Positions 53,998-61,600 of a stretch of DNA of 64,000 bases are shown in pieces; within the stretch, counting starts at the first letter, position 1, and every line of letters starts with the position of its first letter. The position numbers were made by a program, and so were the translations under genes. This DNA comes from an uncultured Bacteroidales bacterium. Lineage in GTDB: Bacteria > Bacteroidota > Bacteroidia > Bacteroidales > P3. The DNA lies in contig CAMVGR010000001.1 of NCBI GenBank assembly GCA_947167075.1, positions 62,001-126,000 of the forward strand. Reading direction: 5' to 3'. The notes beneath the pieces are model-generated. The model saw nothing but the letters and a program-made list of their open reading frames with translations. It made no database searches and had not been told where the DNA came from.

Positions 53998-55911
53998 TTA
54001 TGAATTTGATGATTCCTTTGGTGGCGGGAGGGGGATGAAATCACCGTGGTGGCGGATGTGTTCGGCTAGGGCACGGTAGAAGCGGTGGTGGCTGAGCGTG
54101 TGGGCATTGCCAACGATGATGAGTTTCATGCGGGCGCGTGTGATGGCGACGTTCATGCGGCGCAGATCGCGCAGGAAGCCGATGCTGCCTTTTTCATTGT
54201 CGCGTACAAGGCTGATGAGCACCACATCGCGTTCCTGTCCCTGAAAGCTATCGACGGTGCCCACTGTGATGCGCTGACGTAGTCGCCTGAAGAAGTGCTG
54301 CAGTTTCAGCAGTCGCCGAATCAGGCGTGCTTGCCCACGGTAGGGGGTGATGATGGCGAAGTCGATCTGTTCACTTTCTATCTTGGGTATGGAAATCATC
54401 TCGATGTAGTCGCGAAGGGTATGGATGACCAGTCGAGCCTCCTGAGCATTGGTGAGCGACCCTGTGCGGGTTCTTTTCTCTGAATTGTCGGAGAGGTTGG
54501 AGCGTTCGGAATATTCGGAGGTGTCGATCCAGGTGAGGGGAGTGTCTAGCGGACTCACTTGCCGATGGGCCACCTCGGGTGCTGCCTGCAGGCGTCCGTC
54601 GTAGAACCAGCGCGAGCTGAAGGCCATGATGTCCTCGTTCATACGGTACTGCACGGTGAGCAGACTGACGCACTGTGGCCATAAGCCCACCACCTTTTGC
54701 ATCAAGGTATCGGCTAGACCTCCGCTGATGGATTCGAGACTCTTCACCGTGGGCGGCAGCTGCTGGTGGTCGCCACCCATCACGACTCGGTCGGCCTTGA
54801 GGATGGCTGCCCAGCAAGCCGGCTCGAGGGCTTGGGCGGCCTCGTCGATGAAGAGTGTCCCGAAATGCCTTTGCTCCATGATGTGACTGGCCGAGCCGAT
54901 GAGTGTGCAACTCACCACGCGGGCCTGTTCGAAGAGGTCGGAATTGATTTTAAGTTCAAGCTCCATCTCGCGGTGCAAGAGCTTGTTTTTTCGCTCGCTC
55001 GATATATGCTGGCGCAGCTCGCGACGCAGGCTCCACAGTTCGTGGTAGTCGGGGTGTGCAGCGTAGCGGCGCTCGTAGCTGCAGTCGAGCATTTCGCTGC
55101 TCATCCTCAGCGGGTTGCCTACCCTCAGGACGTGGATGCCGCGACGCATCAACTGTTCACTGATCCAGTCGACGGCGGCATTCGAGGGGGCGCAGACGAG
55201 CACCTGCGTCTCGCGCTGAAGGGTTTCGATGATGGCCTCTACCAGGGTGGTGGTCTTGCCGGTGCCGGGAGGGCCGTGTATGATGCTTACCTCTTGTGCT
55301 TCCACCGCCCGTTGGATGGCATCCTGCTGACTGGTATTGAGCCAGGGGTAGGATAGGCGTGGCAGCTGGCGCGACGATGGATGACGAAGTCCCAACAATA
55401 CGTTACGAAGATTGACAAAACGCTCGTTGTCGGAGTGTTGCACAGCGTGAAGCGATTCCCGCATTACCCGAAAGGTGGTGTCGTCGACCCCCAGTTGGAT
55501 GCCCAGTCCGCCGTAGGCCGAATGGCTTTGCAGGCTCTGCAGGGCCGAATGGTTGGGCAGGCTCAGTGTCATCTGCCGGTCTGTCACCTGTTCGATATGG
55601 AACAGATGGGGCAGCTCTACAGCCATGCCGTTGCGAATGGTGAAAAATCTGACCACTTTGCCTGGTTCAAACTCCAGTTCGCTTTCGTCGTCGTGCTGTT
55701 CGTAGTGCACTTCTAGGGTCTGTTGTCCTAGGGCATTATAGGCTGTGTTGCCCAATACGACCGGATAGCGGCACGAAGGCTCACACACCACACTGCCCGT
55801 GAGCATTGTGCCTCGGTCTGCCAGGCTGCGACGGTAGCTCTCTTGCTCCTCTTTCAGTTCGAGGGCCACCAGTTCGCGTAGTCGGTCGAAGTATGCATTC
55901 GTATTGTTCAC
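53998..55911 (-). CDS. UPF1/IGHMBP2-like superfamily 1B helicase
   Basis: 637 residues. N-terminal OB/stalk region (1-185) and two RecA-like domains: Walker A GPPGTGKT at 213-220, Q-motif NTSQQDAI just before it, Ia VLVCAPSNAAVDWISEQL, Walker B TLFIDEAAQALEPACW, motif III GGDHQQLPPTV, motif IV LLTVQYRMNEDIM, motif V VGTVDSFQGQERDVVLISLVR and motif VI RRMNVAITRARMKLIIVG. 5'-3' helicase acting on RNA or DNA; bacterial role poorly known. Widely present in Bacteroidales. It shares its strand with the gamma-carbonic anhydrase gene. Confidence 0.92.
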   Translation of the reverse strand: MNNTNAYFDRLRELVALELKEEQESYRRSLADRGTMLTGSVVCEPSCRYPVVLGNTAYNALGQQTLEVHYEQHDDESELEFEPGKVVRFFTIRNGMAVELPHLFHIEQVTDRQMTLSLPNHSALQSLQSHSAYGGLGIQLGVDDTTFRVMRESLHAVQHSDNERFVNLRNVLLGLRHPSSRQLPRLSYPWLNTSQQDAIQRAVEAQEVSIIHGPPGTGKTTTLVEAIIETLQRETQVLVCAPSNAAVDWISEQLMRRGIHVLRVGNPLRMSSEMLDCSYERRYAAHPDYHELWSLRRELRQHISSERKNKLLHREMELELKINSDLFEQARVVSCTLIGSASHIMEQRHFGTLFIDEAAQALEPACWAAILKADRVVMGGDHQQLPPTVKSLESISGGLADTLMQKVVGLWPQCVSLLTVQYRMNEDIMAFSSRWFYDGRLQAAPEVAHRQVSPLDTPLTWIDTSEYSERSNLSDNSEKRTRTGSLTNAQEARLVIHTLRDYIEMISIPKIESEQIDFAIITPYRGQARLIRRLLKLQHFFRRLRQRITVGTVDSFQGQERDVVLISLVRDNEKGSIGFLRDLRRMNVAITRARMKLIIVGNAHTLSHHRFYRALAEHIRHHGDFIPLPPPKESSNS

Positions 55912-56330
55912 GCTCCTTATAACCGACGATCTCCCTTTTTATTGCTTGCGGATACGATTTCTACCCAGATTTGCGGTACCCCATCTCAGACAGCAGCCTC
56001 AAACGTACTTTCATTTTACGAAATCCATACCTACAATTAGTCAATTCTTACTCGAATAAGTGTTGATTAAGCTTTGACTAATGGATGAGTAGGAGATGAG
56101 TAAGAGATGGTCTGACTATATTCTTGATTTTCAAAGACTAACAAAATGGCTTTTTGAGGGTAAAAAAGCGGTGTGAATACAAATAAGTAAGTGAAATGTA
56201 TTTGCTTTACAACCAGATGTTTATGGCGAAATTCGTTCCAATCGACAAGTTGGAACAGAATGTGTGCTGAAGGGAAGGAGGTGAGGAACTGATGAGGAGC
56301 GAGGAGCCGGACGTGAGGGTACAACCGGAG
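55912..56330. other. Intergenic region between helicase gene and tRNA-Val
   Basis: About 420 bases without a supported gene. Contains the short family B iterons and a small inverted repeat GTTCCAA/TTGGAAC at 56235-56256. A minus-strand 94-codon frame here overlaps the tRNA terminator and is not credible. Confidence 0.55.
56084..56116. repeat. 11-bp iterons, family B, locus 2
   Basis: gatgagtagga (56084-56094), gatgagtaaga (56095-56105) and a decayed gatggtctgac (56106-56116). Confidence 0.75.
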
Positions 56331-56363
56331 TATAAAAAAAGCAACCGACATGGTGCCGGTTGC
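56331..56363 (-). terminator. Terminator of tRNA-Val
   Basis: On the minus strand GCAACCG (56363-56357) pairs with CGGTTGC (56347-56341) and is followed by seven T residues. It begins 5 bases after the tRNA 3' end. Confidence 0.85.
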
Positions 56364-56367
56364 GGTG

Positions 56368-56442
56368 TGATCTGCACAAGATTTGAACTTGTGACCTCTT
56401 GCCTGTCAAGCAAGCGCTCTAAACCAACTGAGCTAGCAGATC
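56368..56442 (-). tRNA. tRNA-Val (GAC anticodon)
   Basis: 75 bases fold as a full cloverleaf: acceptor GATCTGC/GCAGATC, D-arm GCTC-AGTTGGTTTAGA-GC region, anticodon stem CTTGC/GCAAG with loop TTGACAG (anticodon GAC), T-arm ACAAG-TTCAAAT-CTTGT, discriminator A. CCA is not encoded. It reads GUC and GUU codons. Confidence 0.95.
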
Positions 56443-56467
56443 TCTTTTTTCGTTCGAAAAGCGAGTG

Positions 56468-56498
56468 CAAAAGTACACACATTTTGCGAATTGGCAAA
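56468..56498 (-). promoter_or_regulatory. Promoter of tRNA-Val
   Basis: Minus strand TTTG at 56498-56495, 19 bases, TACTTTTG at 56475-56468. Complete consensus; start expected about 20 bases before the tRNA. Confidence 0.82.
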
Positions 56499-56517
56499 AT
56501 ATTTTTAAAAAAAAGTG

Positions 56518-56525
56518 TAATTTTG
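56518..56525 (+). promoter_or_regulatory. Putative -7 box of the nitroreductase gene
   Basis: TAATTTTG fits TAnnTTTG. The -33 region lacks TTTG at the right distance. Leader to the ATG would be about 135 bases. Confidence 0.4.
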
Positions 56526-56669
56526 CAGGCGGAAAGAATAGTCTGTCTGTTGTTATTATGCTGAATATTAACAATGTGTGGGTGATAAGGCAGACGGGCA
56601 ATTTTTTCGCTGTAGGAACCCCCTGCACAATGTAAAACATAGAAAAGGAACCTTATAAAACAGGAAAAT

Positions 56670-57308
56670 ATGGCAGATAATTACCTTGAAAAGAGATATG
56701 AAGAGACATTAGGGTCTAACCGCCCTAAAGTGAAGAAGATAGGACATCCCGTCGACGATTTGCTACTGAAGGCACGGAGTGTAAGAGGATATAACAAAAA
56801 CTATGTGGTGAGTCGCGAGGAGTTGGAGCGGATAGTAGGGGTGTGCACCCGTATCCCAAGTGGTAGAAACCAACAGGTGTTGCGCTATTTCCTCGTTACA
56901 CGCGACCATGGAGCCGACGTGGTGCTTCAGAATGTCCGTATGGGTGCAGCCCTTCCTGAGCTGCATCTCCCTTTGCCGGGTACGGAGCCAGAGGCCTTCA
57001 TTGTATGTTGCTCCAAAGAGAAGGAGAACAAGATTATAGACATCGACCTCGGAATAGCCCTGCAGAGCATGTCGATAAAGGCGGCGGAGATGGGGCTGAA
57101 TACACTGATGATAGCTGCTTTCAACCACGACAAGCTGCGCGAGGAACTGGGCCTACCCCTCGAGCCGCTGATGGTATTGGCGGTGGGTAAAGGGGCGGAG
57201 AAGATAGAGTTGGTGCCCATTGCAGAGGACGAACCCCATGCCTACTATCGTCGCAACGGGATACATTATGTGCCGAAGGTGACACTGAAAGACCTGCTGA
57301 TCAACTGA
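56670..57308 (+). CDS. Nitroreductase family protein
   Basis: 212 residues; FMN-dependent NAD(P)H oxidoreductase fold. Visible: LLLKARSVRGYNKNYVVSREELERIV and RIPSGRNQQVLRYFLVT (FMN phosphate and ring contacts in the R-S-x-R/Y and S-x-x-N-x-Q positions), DLGIALQSMSIKAAEMGLNTLMIAAF, and ELGLPLEPLMVLAVGKGAE. Natural substrate unknown; it may reduce quinones or nitroaromatics. It ends 2 bases before comEC, so the pair is probably one transcript. Confidence 0.88.
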   Translation: MADNYLEKRYEETLGSNRPKVKKIGHPVDDLLLKARSVRGYNKNYVVSREELERIVGVCTRIPSGRNQQVLRYFLVTRDHGADVVLQNVRMGAALPELHLPLPGTEPEAFIVCCSKEKENKIIDIDLGIALQSMSIKAAEMGLNTLMIAAFNHDKLREELGLPLEPLMVLAVGKGAEKIELVPIAEDEPHAYYRRNGIHYVPKVTLKDLLIN

Positions 57309-57310
57309 CG

Positions 57311-58720
57311 ATGCGTTGGGTGCCTCTTCTGCCGGTGGCCCTTGCCTTGGTGGTTGGCATTGCTGTGGCCCGCTTGCTCCCCCTGCCAATAGAAGTGTGG
57401 ATGGGGTGCATGGGGCTGTCTGCCCTTCTTGCGGCGTGTTCCGTGCTTTTCCTACGTGGTGGGATGCGACTGGTGCGACTGTGGGCCATCCTGTTTTGCT
57501 TCGGCGTGGGAGGCACCCTCCTGTCGTCGAGCGTGCGAAACGAGTGGGTGAACGTATGCGATCGGCACACTTACGTGCAGATGAGGCTGACCGACAGCCC
57601 ACAGCCGCGACCGCGGAGCTGGATGACCCATGCCCAAGTGCTGTCGGTCGATGGTAAAAAGGCTTCTGGGTCGATAGTCCTGTTTCTTCGGAAAGACAGT
57701 GTGGCAGCCAGCCTGCGCTATGGCGACTGCCTGTTGGTGCATGGCTATCCCGACACCGCCAGACGCTCGATGTACACCACTTCCGACCATTACACCATTG
57801 TGTCTCGCGACAACAAATCGCTTAGGGCACACAGTGAGTCCGTCAGAAAGAGACTGATCAGAAGGGTGGAACTTGGTCCCCTGAAGGGGAATGCCATGGC
57901 AATGGTAGAGGCACTGGTGTTGGGATGGAGAGCCAGCCTGTCGGACGAGGTACGCGCTGCCTATCGTGATGCTGGCATTGCTCACCTATTGGCGGTCAGC
58001 GGCCTGCATGTAGGCTTGCTGGCCATGCTGGTAGGGTGGCTTCTTATCCCGCTGGGAAAGGAACGTCGGGGGCGAGCAGTGCGAGGTAGTGTGCAATTGG
58101 TAGCGATATGGATGTTTGCCTTTCTGACGGGTATGTCGCCTTCGACAGTGAGAGCTTCGCTCATGTTCAGCCTCTTTGTCGTGTCGGATATTGCTGGTCG
58201 GCGCACCCCTAAGCTGAATCTCCTGGCAGCCACGGCTATTGTAACCTTGCTTGCCGATCCGCGATTGCTGTTTGATGTGGGCTGGCAGTTGTCTTATTGT
58301 GCGGTGGCCGGAATCCTGTTGGCACAACCGGTGGTTCGGACCTTCCGCACACCCCTCTGGCAGATACCTGTGGTGAGTGTGGTTGCTACCTTGGCCACAT
58401 TGCCGGTTGTGGTGGTGGTATTCCATCGTCTGCCGGTGTATTTCCTAATAGCGAACTCGGTTATCGTACCTTTGGCTGGAATATTGCTTGCGTGTGCGTT
58501 GGTCTATGTGGCGATCCCCAGTGGCTTTACGGCGTGGCCTGTCGAAGTGCTGACCGATTTTGCCGATGGCATCACACGGTGGGTGTCGTCGATTCCAGGG
58601 GCAGTGATAGAGAATGTCAGCCTGTCGCATACTGGCGAGGTGCTTCTGGTTGTACTGGTAGTCCTATTATTTGCCGCAATACCAATGCTTTCGAAGTGGA
58701 AAGATAGGGCAGTGGACTAG
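57311..58720 (+). CDS. ComEC/Rec2-family competence-like membrane protein, without metallo-beta-lactamase domain
   Basis: 469 residues, highly hydrophobic with about ten membrane segments. N-terminal DUF4131-like region (1-170), then the Competence domain with its hallmark AGIAHLLAVSGLHVGLLAMLVG (about 216-238) and MSPSTVRASLMFSLFV. Full ComEC has a C-terminal metallo-beta-lactamase domain; this one stops after the last membrane segments, as is common in Bacteroidota. Predicted inner membrane DNA-uptake channel or a related transporter; no other competence gene is nearby. Confidence 0.85.
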   Translation: MRWVPLLPVALALVVGIAVARLLPLPIEVWMGCMGLSALLAACSVLFLRGGMRLVRLWAILFCFGVGGTLLSSSVRNEWVNVCDRHTYVQMRLTDSPQPRPRSWMTHAQVLSVDGKKASGSIVLFLRKDSVAASLRYGDCLLVHGYPDTARRSMYTTSDHYTIVSRDNKSLRAHSESVRKRLIRRVELGPLKGNAMAMVEALVLGWRASLSDEVRAAYRDAGIAHLLAVSGLHVGLLAMLVGWLLIPLGKERRGRAVRGSVQLVAIWMFAFLTGMSPSTVRASLMFSLFVVSDIAGRRTPKLNLLAATAIVTLLADPRLLFDVGWQLSYCAVAGILLAQPVVRTFRTPLWQIPVVSVVATLATLPVVVVVFHRLPVYFLIANSVIVPLAGILLACALVYVAIPSGFTAWPVEVLTDFADGITRWVSSIPGAVIENVSLSHTGEVLLVVLVVLLFAAIPMLSKWKDRAVD

Positions 58721-58757
58721 GAGGAGATGCTCTTGCACACAGTGCGATGACAGTGGA

Positions 58758-59462
58758 TCAGCAACCGACGAGGTGGCGTATCTGGTTGGGAGTGGCTTGT
58801 GGAAGAGCCTCGGTAAGATGCTGTATCAGTATCCCTTTGCTTTCCTCAGGACTGCAATCTACCCGTAGTCGTTCTTCGCCGAAGAAGTCCTCGGGGGTGC
58901 AATAGCGGGCTATGCTCCATCCATAGCGCCGACCATCGCGTGTGTAGCTGTATTCGAAGTTGGCACTCAATAGAAGGCACGCCATCTGGAGCCGTGTGAT
59001 GGTGGAGTCATATCCCTTTCTTTGGGCTTGGGGTCGGGGCTGGTCTTTCGCGGCAAGGCGCTCGACGGGATTGGTGATCCTACGACGGGTGGGTGCAACA
59101 TATCCGCACCTCTTTTTTATCTCGCTCGACAGCATCGAGCCATTCTCCTTCACGGTATCCAATATCAACTGCTCGTCAGCATTGGGCGTGTGATTGCTAC
59201 GCCGCCAGTTCACAAGGTGTGGAAACCACTCCATGCTTACAAAACAGGCTTTCCCTTGGTAGAATTTGCCGTAGGCACAGTCGCCATCGATGATGATGTC
59301 GTTCTTCCATTCCCAGGCCCCTTCGAGTGCATCACCTTCGGGAAACCAAAACTCGGGTGCAATAGACTCTTCTATCGAGAAGTCTTCTATCTCTCCCGCA
59401 AAGAACGGGAAGAAGCCGATGGTATGTATCTGTCTGATTATATCGTGTGGGCAAGTGAGCAT
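58758..59462 (-). CDS. AlkZ-related conserved protein
   Basis: About 235 residues from ATG 59462 (MLTCPHDIIRQIHTIGFFPFF); a longer frame to 59639 overlaps the transporter gene and reads as noise. I recognise the pattern of a conserved Bacteroidota protein often annotated as AlkZ-related: IGFFPFFAGEIEDFSIEE, FWFPEGDALEGAWEWK, CAYGKFYQGKACFVSMEWFPHL, TITRLQMACLLLSANFEYSYTRDGRRYGWSIARYCTPEDFFG. AlkZ is a DNA glycosylase for cross-links, but the QxQ-type catalytic motif of true AlkZ is not evident, so the activity is unknown. It lies 13 bases after the DMT transporter stop. Confidence 0.7.
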   Translation of the reverse strand: MLTCPHDIIRQIHTIGFFPFFAGEIEDFSIEESIAPEFWFPEGDALEGAWEWKNDIIIDGDCAYGKFYQGKACFVSMEWFPHLVNWRRSNHTPNADEQLILDTVKENGSMLSSEIKKRCGYVAPTRRRITNPVERLAAKDQPRPQAQRKGYDSTITRLQMACLLLSANFEYSYTRDGRRYGWSIARYCTPEDFFGEERLRVDCSPEESKGILIQHLTEALPQATPNQIRHLVGC

Positions 59463-59475
59463 AATAGGAAGCGTA

Positions 59476-60447
59476 TTAAACAAAAAACAGAGCGGCACCG
59501 ACCACGCTGATGACAGCACCCAGCACCTCGCGTGGCCGCACCTTTTGGTGGAATAGCCATGCTGCCGGGGCAATGATGAGTACTGGAGTGAGGGCAAAGA
59601 GCGTTTGAGCAATCCCTGTCGAGGTGTATTGTGTGGCAAGTAGCGATAGGCTCACCCCGATAAATGGGCCAAACACAGTGCTACCCAGTACACACCACAT
59701 GGCCTTGCGGTCTTTTATTCCGTCGCGTAGTCTCTGCAGTCCGTCTTTATTGATGATCATCAGCATGGCAAAGAATCCCAACAGGCCGATGGAGGCACGT
59801 ATCATGGTGGCAGCAAAGGGGATGCTTAAGAATAGAGGGAGAGGGAGCAAAGCTCCGTCGGGTATGGCGTGATCGCTGATACCGGAGGCGAGAAGTGCCT
59901 CGTCGTAGTGTTGCAACCCCACTTTGCTCAGCACTAGGCCAACGCCCTGGCATATTCCAGCCAGAGAACCATACAAGATGCCCTTGGGTGGCAATCGTAG
60001 CCCCACCCCCTGATGGTCGCCTTTGCCAAGTATGGATATGGCGATGCCCGTAAGCGTGACCACCATCCCCACGATGGCAAGCGGACGCATGCTTTCGCCC
60101 AGCAGCAGTCGCCCTGTAATGGCAGCGGTGGGGGCGGAGAGGGTCATAAGCAGCTGTCCGAAGCGTGAACCAATGATGATATACCCCTGCATGAGGCAGT
60201 AGTCGCCGATGACATATCCCACAACCCCGCTGATAAGCAGCCATCGCCATGTGGCTCCGTCGGCATAGCGAGGCCAGGGCACTCCCATGGTGGCCCATAG
60301 GGTGAGCACCAGCAGCGATAATGAGAAGGTCATCCTCAACACATTAAAAGGCAACGAACCCAAATGTTTCGAGGCTACTTCGGCAAAGAGGGCTGTCGCT
60401 GTCCACGACAATGCGACGGCAAGGGCAATGGATTCTCCAATGAGCAT
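59476..60447 (-). CDS. DMT-superfamily (EamA) transporter
   Basis: 323 residues with ten predicted membrane helices in two EamA repeats (about 5-140 and 155-320), e.g. LLISGVVGYVIGDYCLMQGYIIIG and FGPFIGVSLSLLATQYTSTGIAQTLFALTPVLII. Inner membrane exporter of small metabolites; substrate not predictable. It is followed by the AlkZ-related gene. Confidence 0.88.
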   Translation of the reverse strand: MLIGESIALAVALSWTATALFAEVASKHLGSLPFNVLRMTFSLSLLVLTLWATMGVPWPRYADGATWRWLLISGVVGYVIGDYCLMQGYIIIGSRFGQLLMTLSAPTAAITGRLLLGESMRPLAIVGMVVTLTGIAISILGKGDHQGVGLRLPPKGILYGSLAGICQGVGLVLSKVGLQHYDEALLASGISDHAIPDGALLPLPLFLSIPFAATMIRASIGLLGFFAMLMIINKDGLQRLRDGIKDRKAMWCVLGSTVFGPFIGVSLSLLATQYTSTGIAQTLFALTPVLIIAPAAWLFHQKVRPREVLGAVISVVGAALFFV

Positions 60448-60477
60448 ATTACTACTGGTAACGCATACGCTATTGAA

Positions 60478-61017
60478 TTATTGTGTATCTGCAACAGGGT
60501 TTTCGGCTATGGGCTTCAGCTCATCGCGTTTTAGCCTTACCACTATGCTGACGTTCATCACATCGATATTGACGCAGAAGTTGCCGTCTTTGCAGTGTTT
60601 GACCAATGTGCCCTCCATGCCTGCAAATTCGCCATCGAGGATGGTGGCACGTGCCCCTTTCACCAACTGGTTAGTCTCGTATAGATGTATCTTGCGTTGC
60701 GAGGCCTCGAACCGACGCACTGCCTCAATGTCTTTGTCCGGCACACGGATGATGCTATGACCACTGCTGACAATGAAAAGCACCCCTTTGGTGGTACGAG
60801 TCTGATAGATCTGTTTGTCGCATATCCGAGCAAAGATATAGCTTGGAAACATCGGTTTTTCGAATTGCTCTTTCCGACGAATACGTTTGTCTTTGCATGC
60901 CATCATGGGTAGATAGTATTCGATAGGAGTCGTCGATTGGGCAAAACGTTCGGCTACCTGTGTTTCGATATTGGGGCGTGTCATCACTGCCACCCATGAG
61001 GGATTGGAGTCTAGCAT
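60478..61017 (-). CDS. NusG/RfaH-like antitermination factor (UpxY-type)
   Basis: 179 residues from ATG 61017 (MLDSNPSWVAVMTRPNIETQVAERF). NusG N-terminal domain (about 7-105: WVAVMTRPNIETQ, YYLPMMACKDKRIRRKEQFEKPMFPSYIFARI, TKGVLFIVSSG) and a C-terminal KOW domain (about 125-165: LVKGARATILDGEFAGMEGTLVK). Housekeeping NusG in this phylum lies with secE and rplK, so this is a specialised paralogue like the UpxY proteins that antiterminate polysaccharide operons. No capsule locus follows in the window. The 31-base gap to the transporter gene suggests co-transcription. Confidence 0.85.
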   Translation of the reverse strand: MLDSNPSWVAVMTRPNIETQVAERFAQSTTPIEYYLPMMACKDKRIRRKEQFEKPMFPSYIFARICDKQIYQTRTTKGVLFIVSSGHSIIRVPDKDIEAVRRFEASQRKIHLYETNQLVKGARATILDGEFAGMEGTLVKHCKDGNFCVNIDVMNVSIVVRLKRDELKPIAENPVADTQ

Positions 61018-61536
61018 AGCGGGGGTAATATGTTTGGTTATGTAACGAACGGTGCTCGATATTATTGTAATACGAATAAAAAAACTAATTTTGTCGGGCA
61101 ACAATGTGTCCGACTGCGGATAGATTATCCATAGCGGTCGTATACGTGTGCGGCCAGCAAATGGAGATACCCTCCGGTAGAAGCCATCCAATCCCCCTTG
61201 CATCCACTCATCATGCTTGATTCTACTTCTCATCTTTCTCTATTCATAATCCTATTATCACATGCTCATCTCCTACTCGCTTAAAAGATGATAAAGGGAA
61301 GAGTAGGAGATGAGTAAGAGATGAGTAAGACTTGGTCCCCTCTCATTGCTGGTTTACAGATAGTTGCAAAACTGCTTTTGGAGGCTTTTTTTGCCCCTTT
61401 TTCTAAAAAATGAATCAACTATTCGCCAATCGGTCCAACGCTCATAATGGTGTCTCTTCTGTTTATGCAATAATTTGGTTTTCAGTTATTCTAAGCATTG
61501 TTTCTTCCGTGTGGCTATTATAGGACACTTAGAATA
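61018..61536. other. Intergenic region upstream of the NusG paralogue
   Basis: About 520 bases with no supported gene. A minus-strand open frame extends the NusG-like gene upstream to 61233 but has no NusG-like sequence. The section contains the family B iterons and an associated long inverted repeat. Confidence 0.55.
61265..61333. repeat. 11-bp iterons, family B, locus 3, with inverted copy
   Basis: Direct units gagtaggagat (61301-61311), gagtaagagat (61312-61322), gagtaagactt (61323-61333). The arm CTCATCTCCTACTC at 61265-61278 is the perfect 14-base inverse of GAGTAGGAGATGAG at 61301-61314, with a 22-base spacer. Confidence 0.8.
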
Positions 61537-61576
61537 TAAAAAAAACTTGCCCGCTGGCTATCGTCATGCGGGCAAG
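61537..61576 (-). terminator. Terminator of the alpha/beta hydrolase gene
   Basis: CTTGCCCGC (61546-61554) and GCGGGCAAG (61568-61576) form a 9-bp stem; on the minus strand the hairpin is followed by a run of eight T. It lies 24 bases after the hydrolase stop. Confidence 0.88.
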
Positions 61577-61600
61577 AGGGTGTGTTGTGTTAGGATGTCC

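Noticed and set aside
56067..56351. 94-codon minus-strand frame next to tRNA-Val
   Set aside because: It starts inside the tRNA terminator hairpin, has no promoter and shows no recognisable features.
56368..56442. tRNA-Asp (GTC) on the plus strand
   Set aside because: The plus strand shows CTGTCAAG, but the D-loop, T-loop and discriminator fit only the minus strand, where the anticodon is GAC (Val).
59463..59639. N-terminal extension of the AlkZ-related protein
   Set aside because: It would overlap the DMT transporter gene by over 160 bases and its sequence is a shadow of that gene.
61018..61233. N-terminal extension of the NusG-like protein
   Set aside because: The extra 72 codons have no NusG similarity; the conserved NusG start WVAVMTRPN follows ATG 61017.
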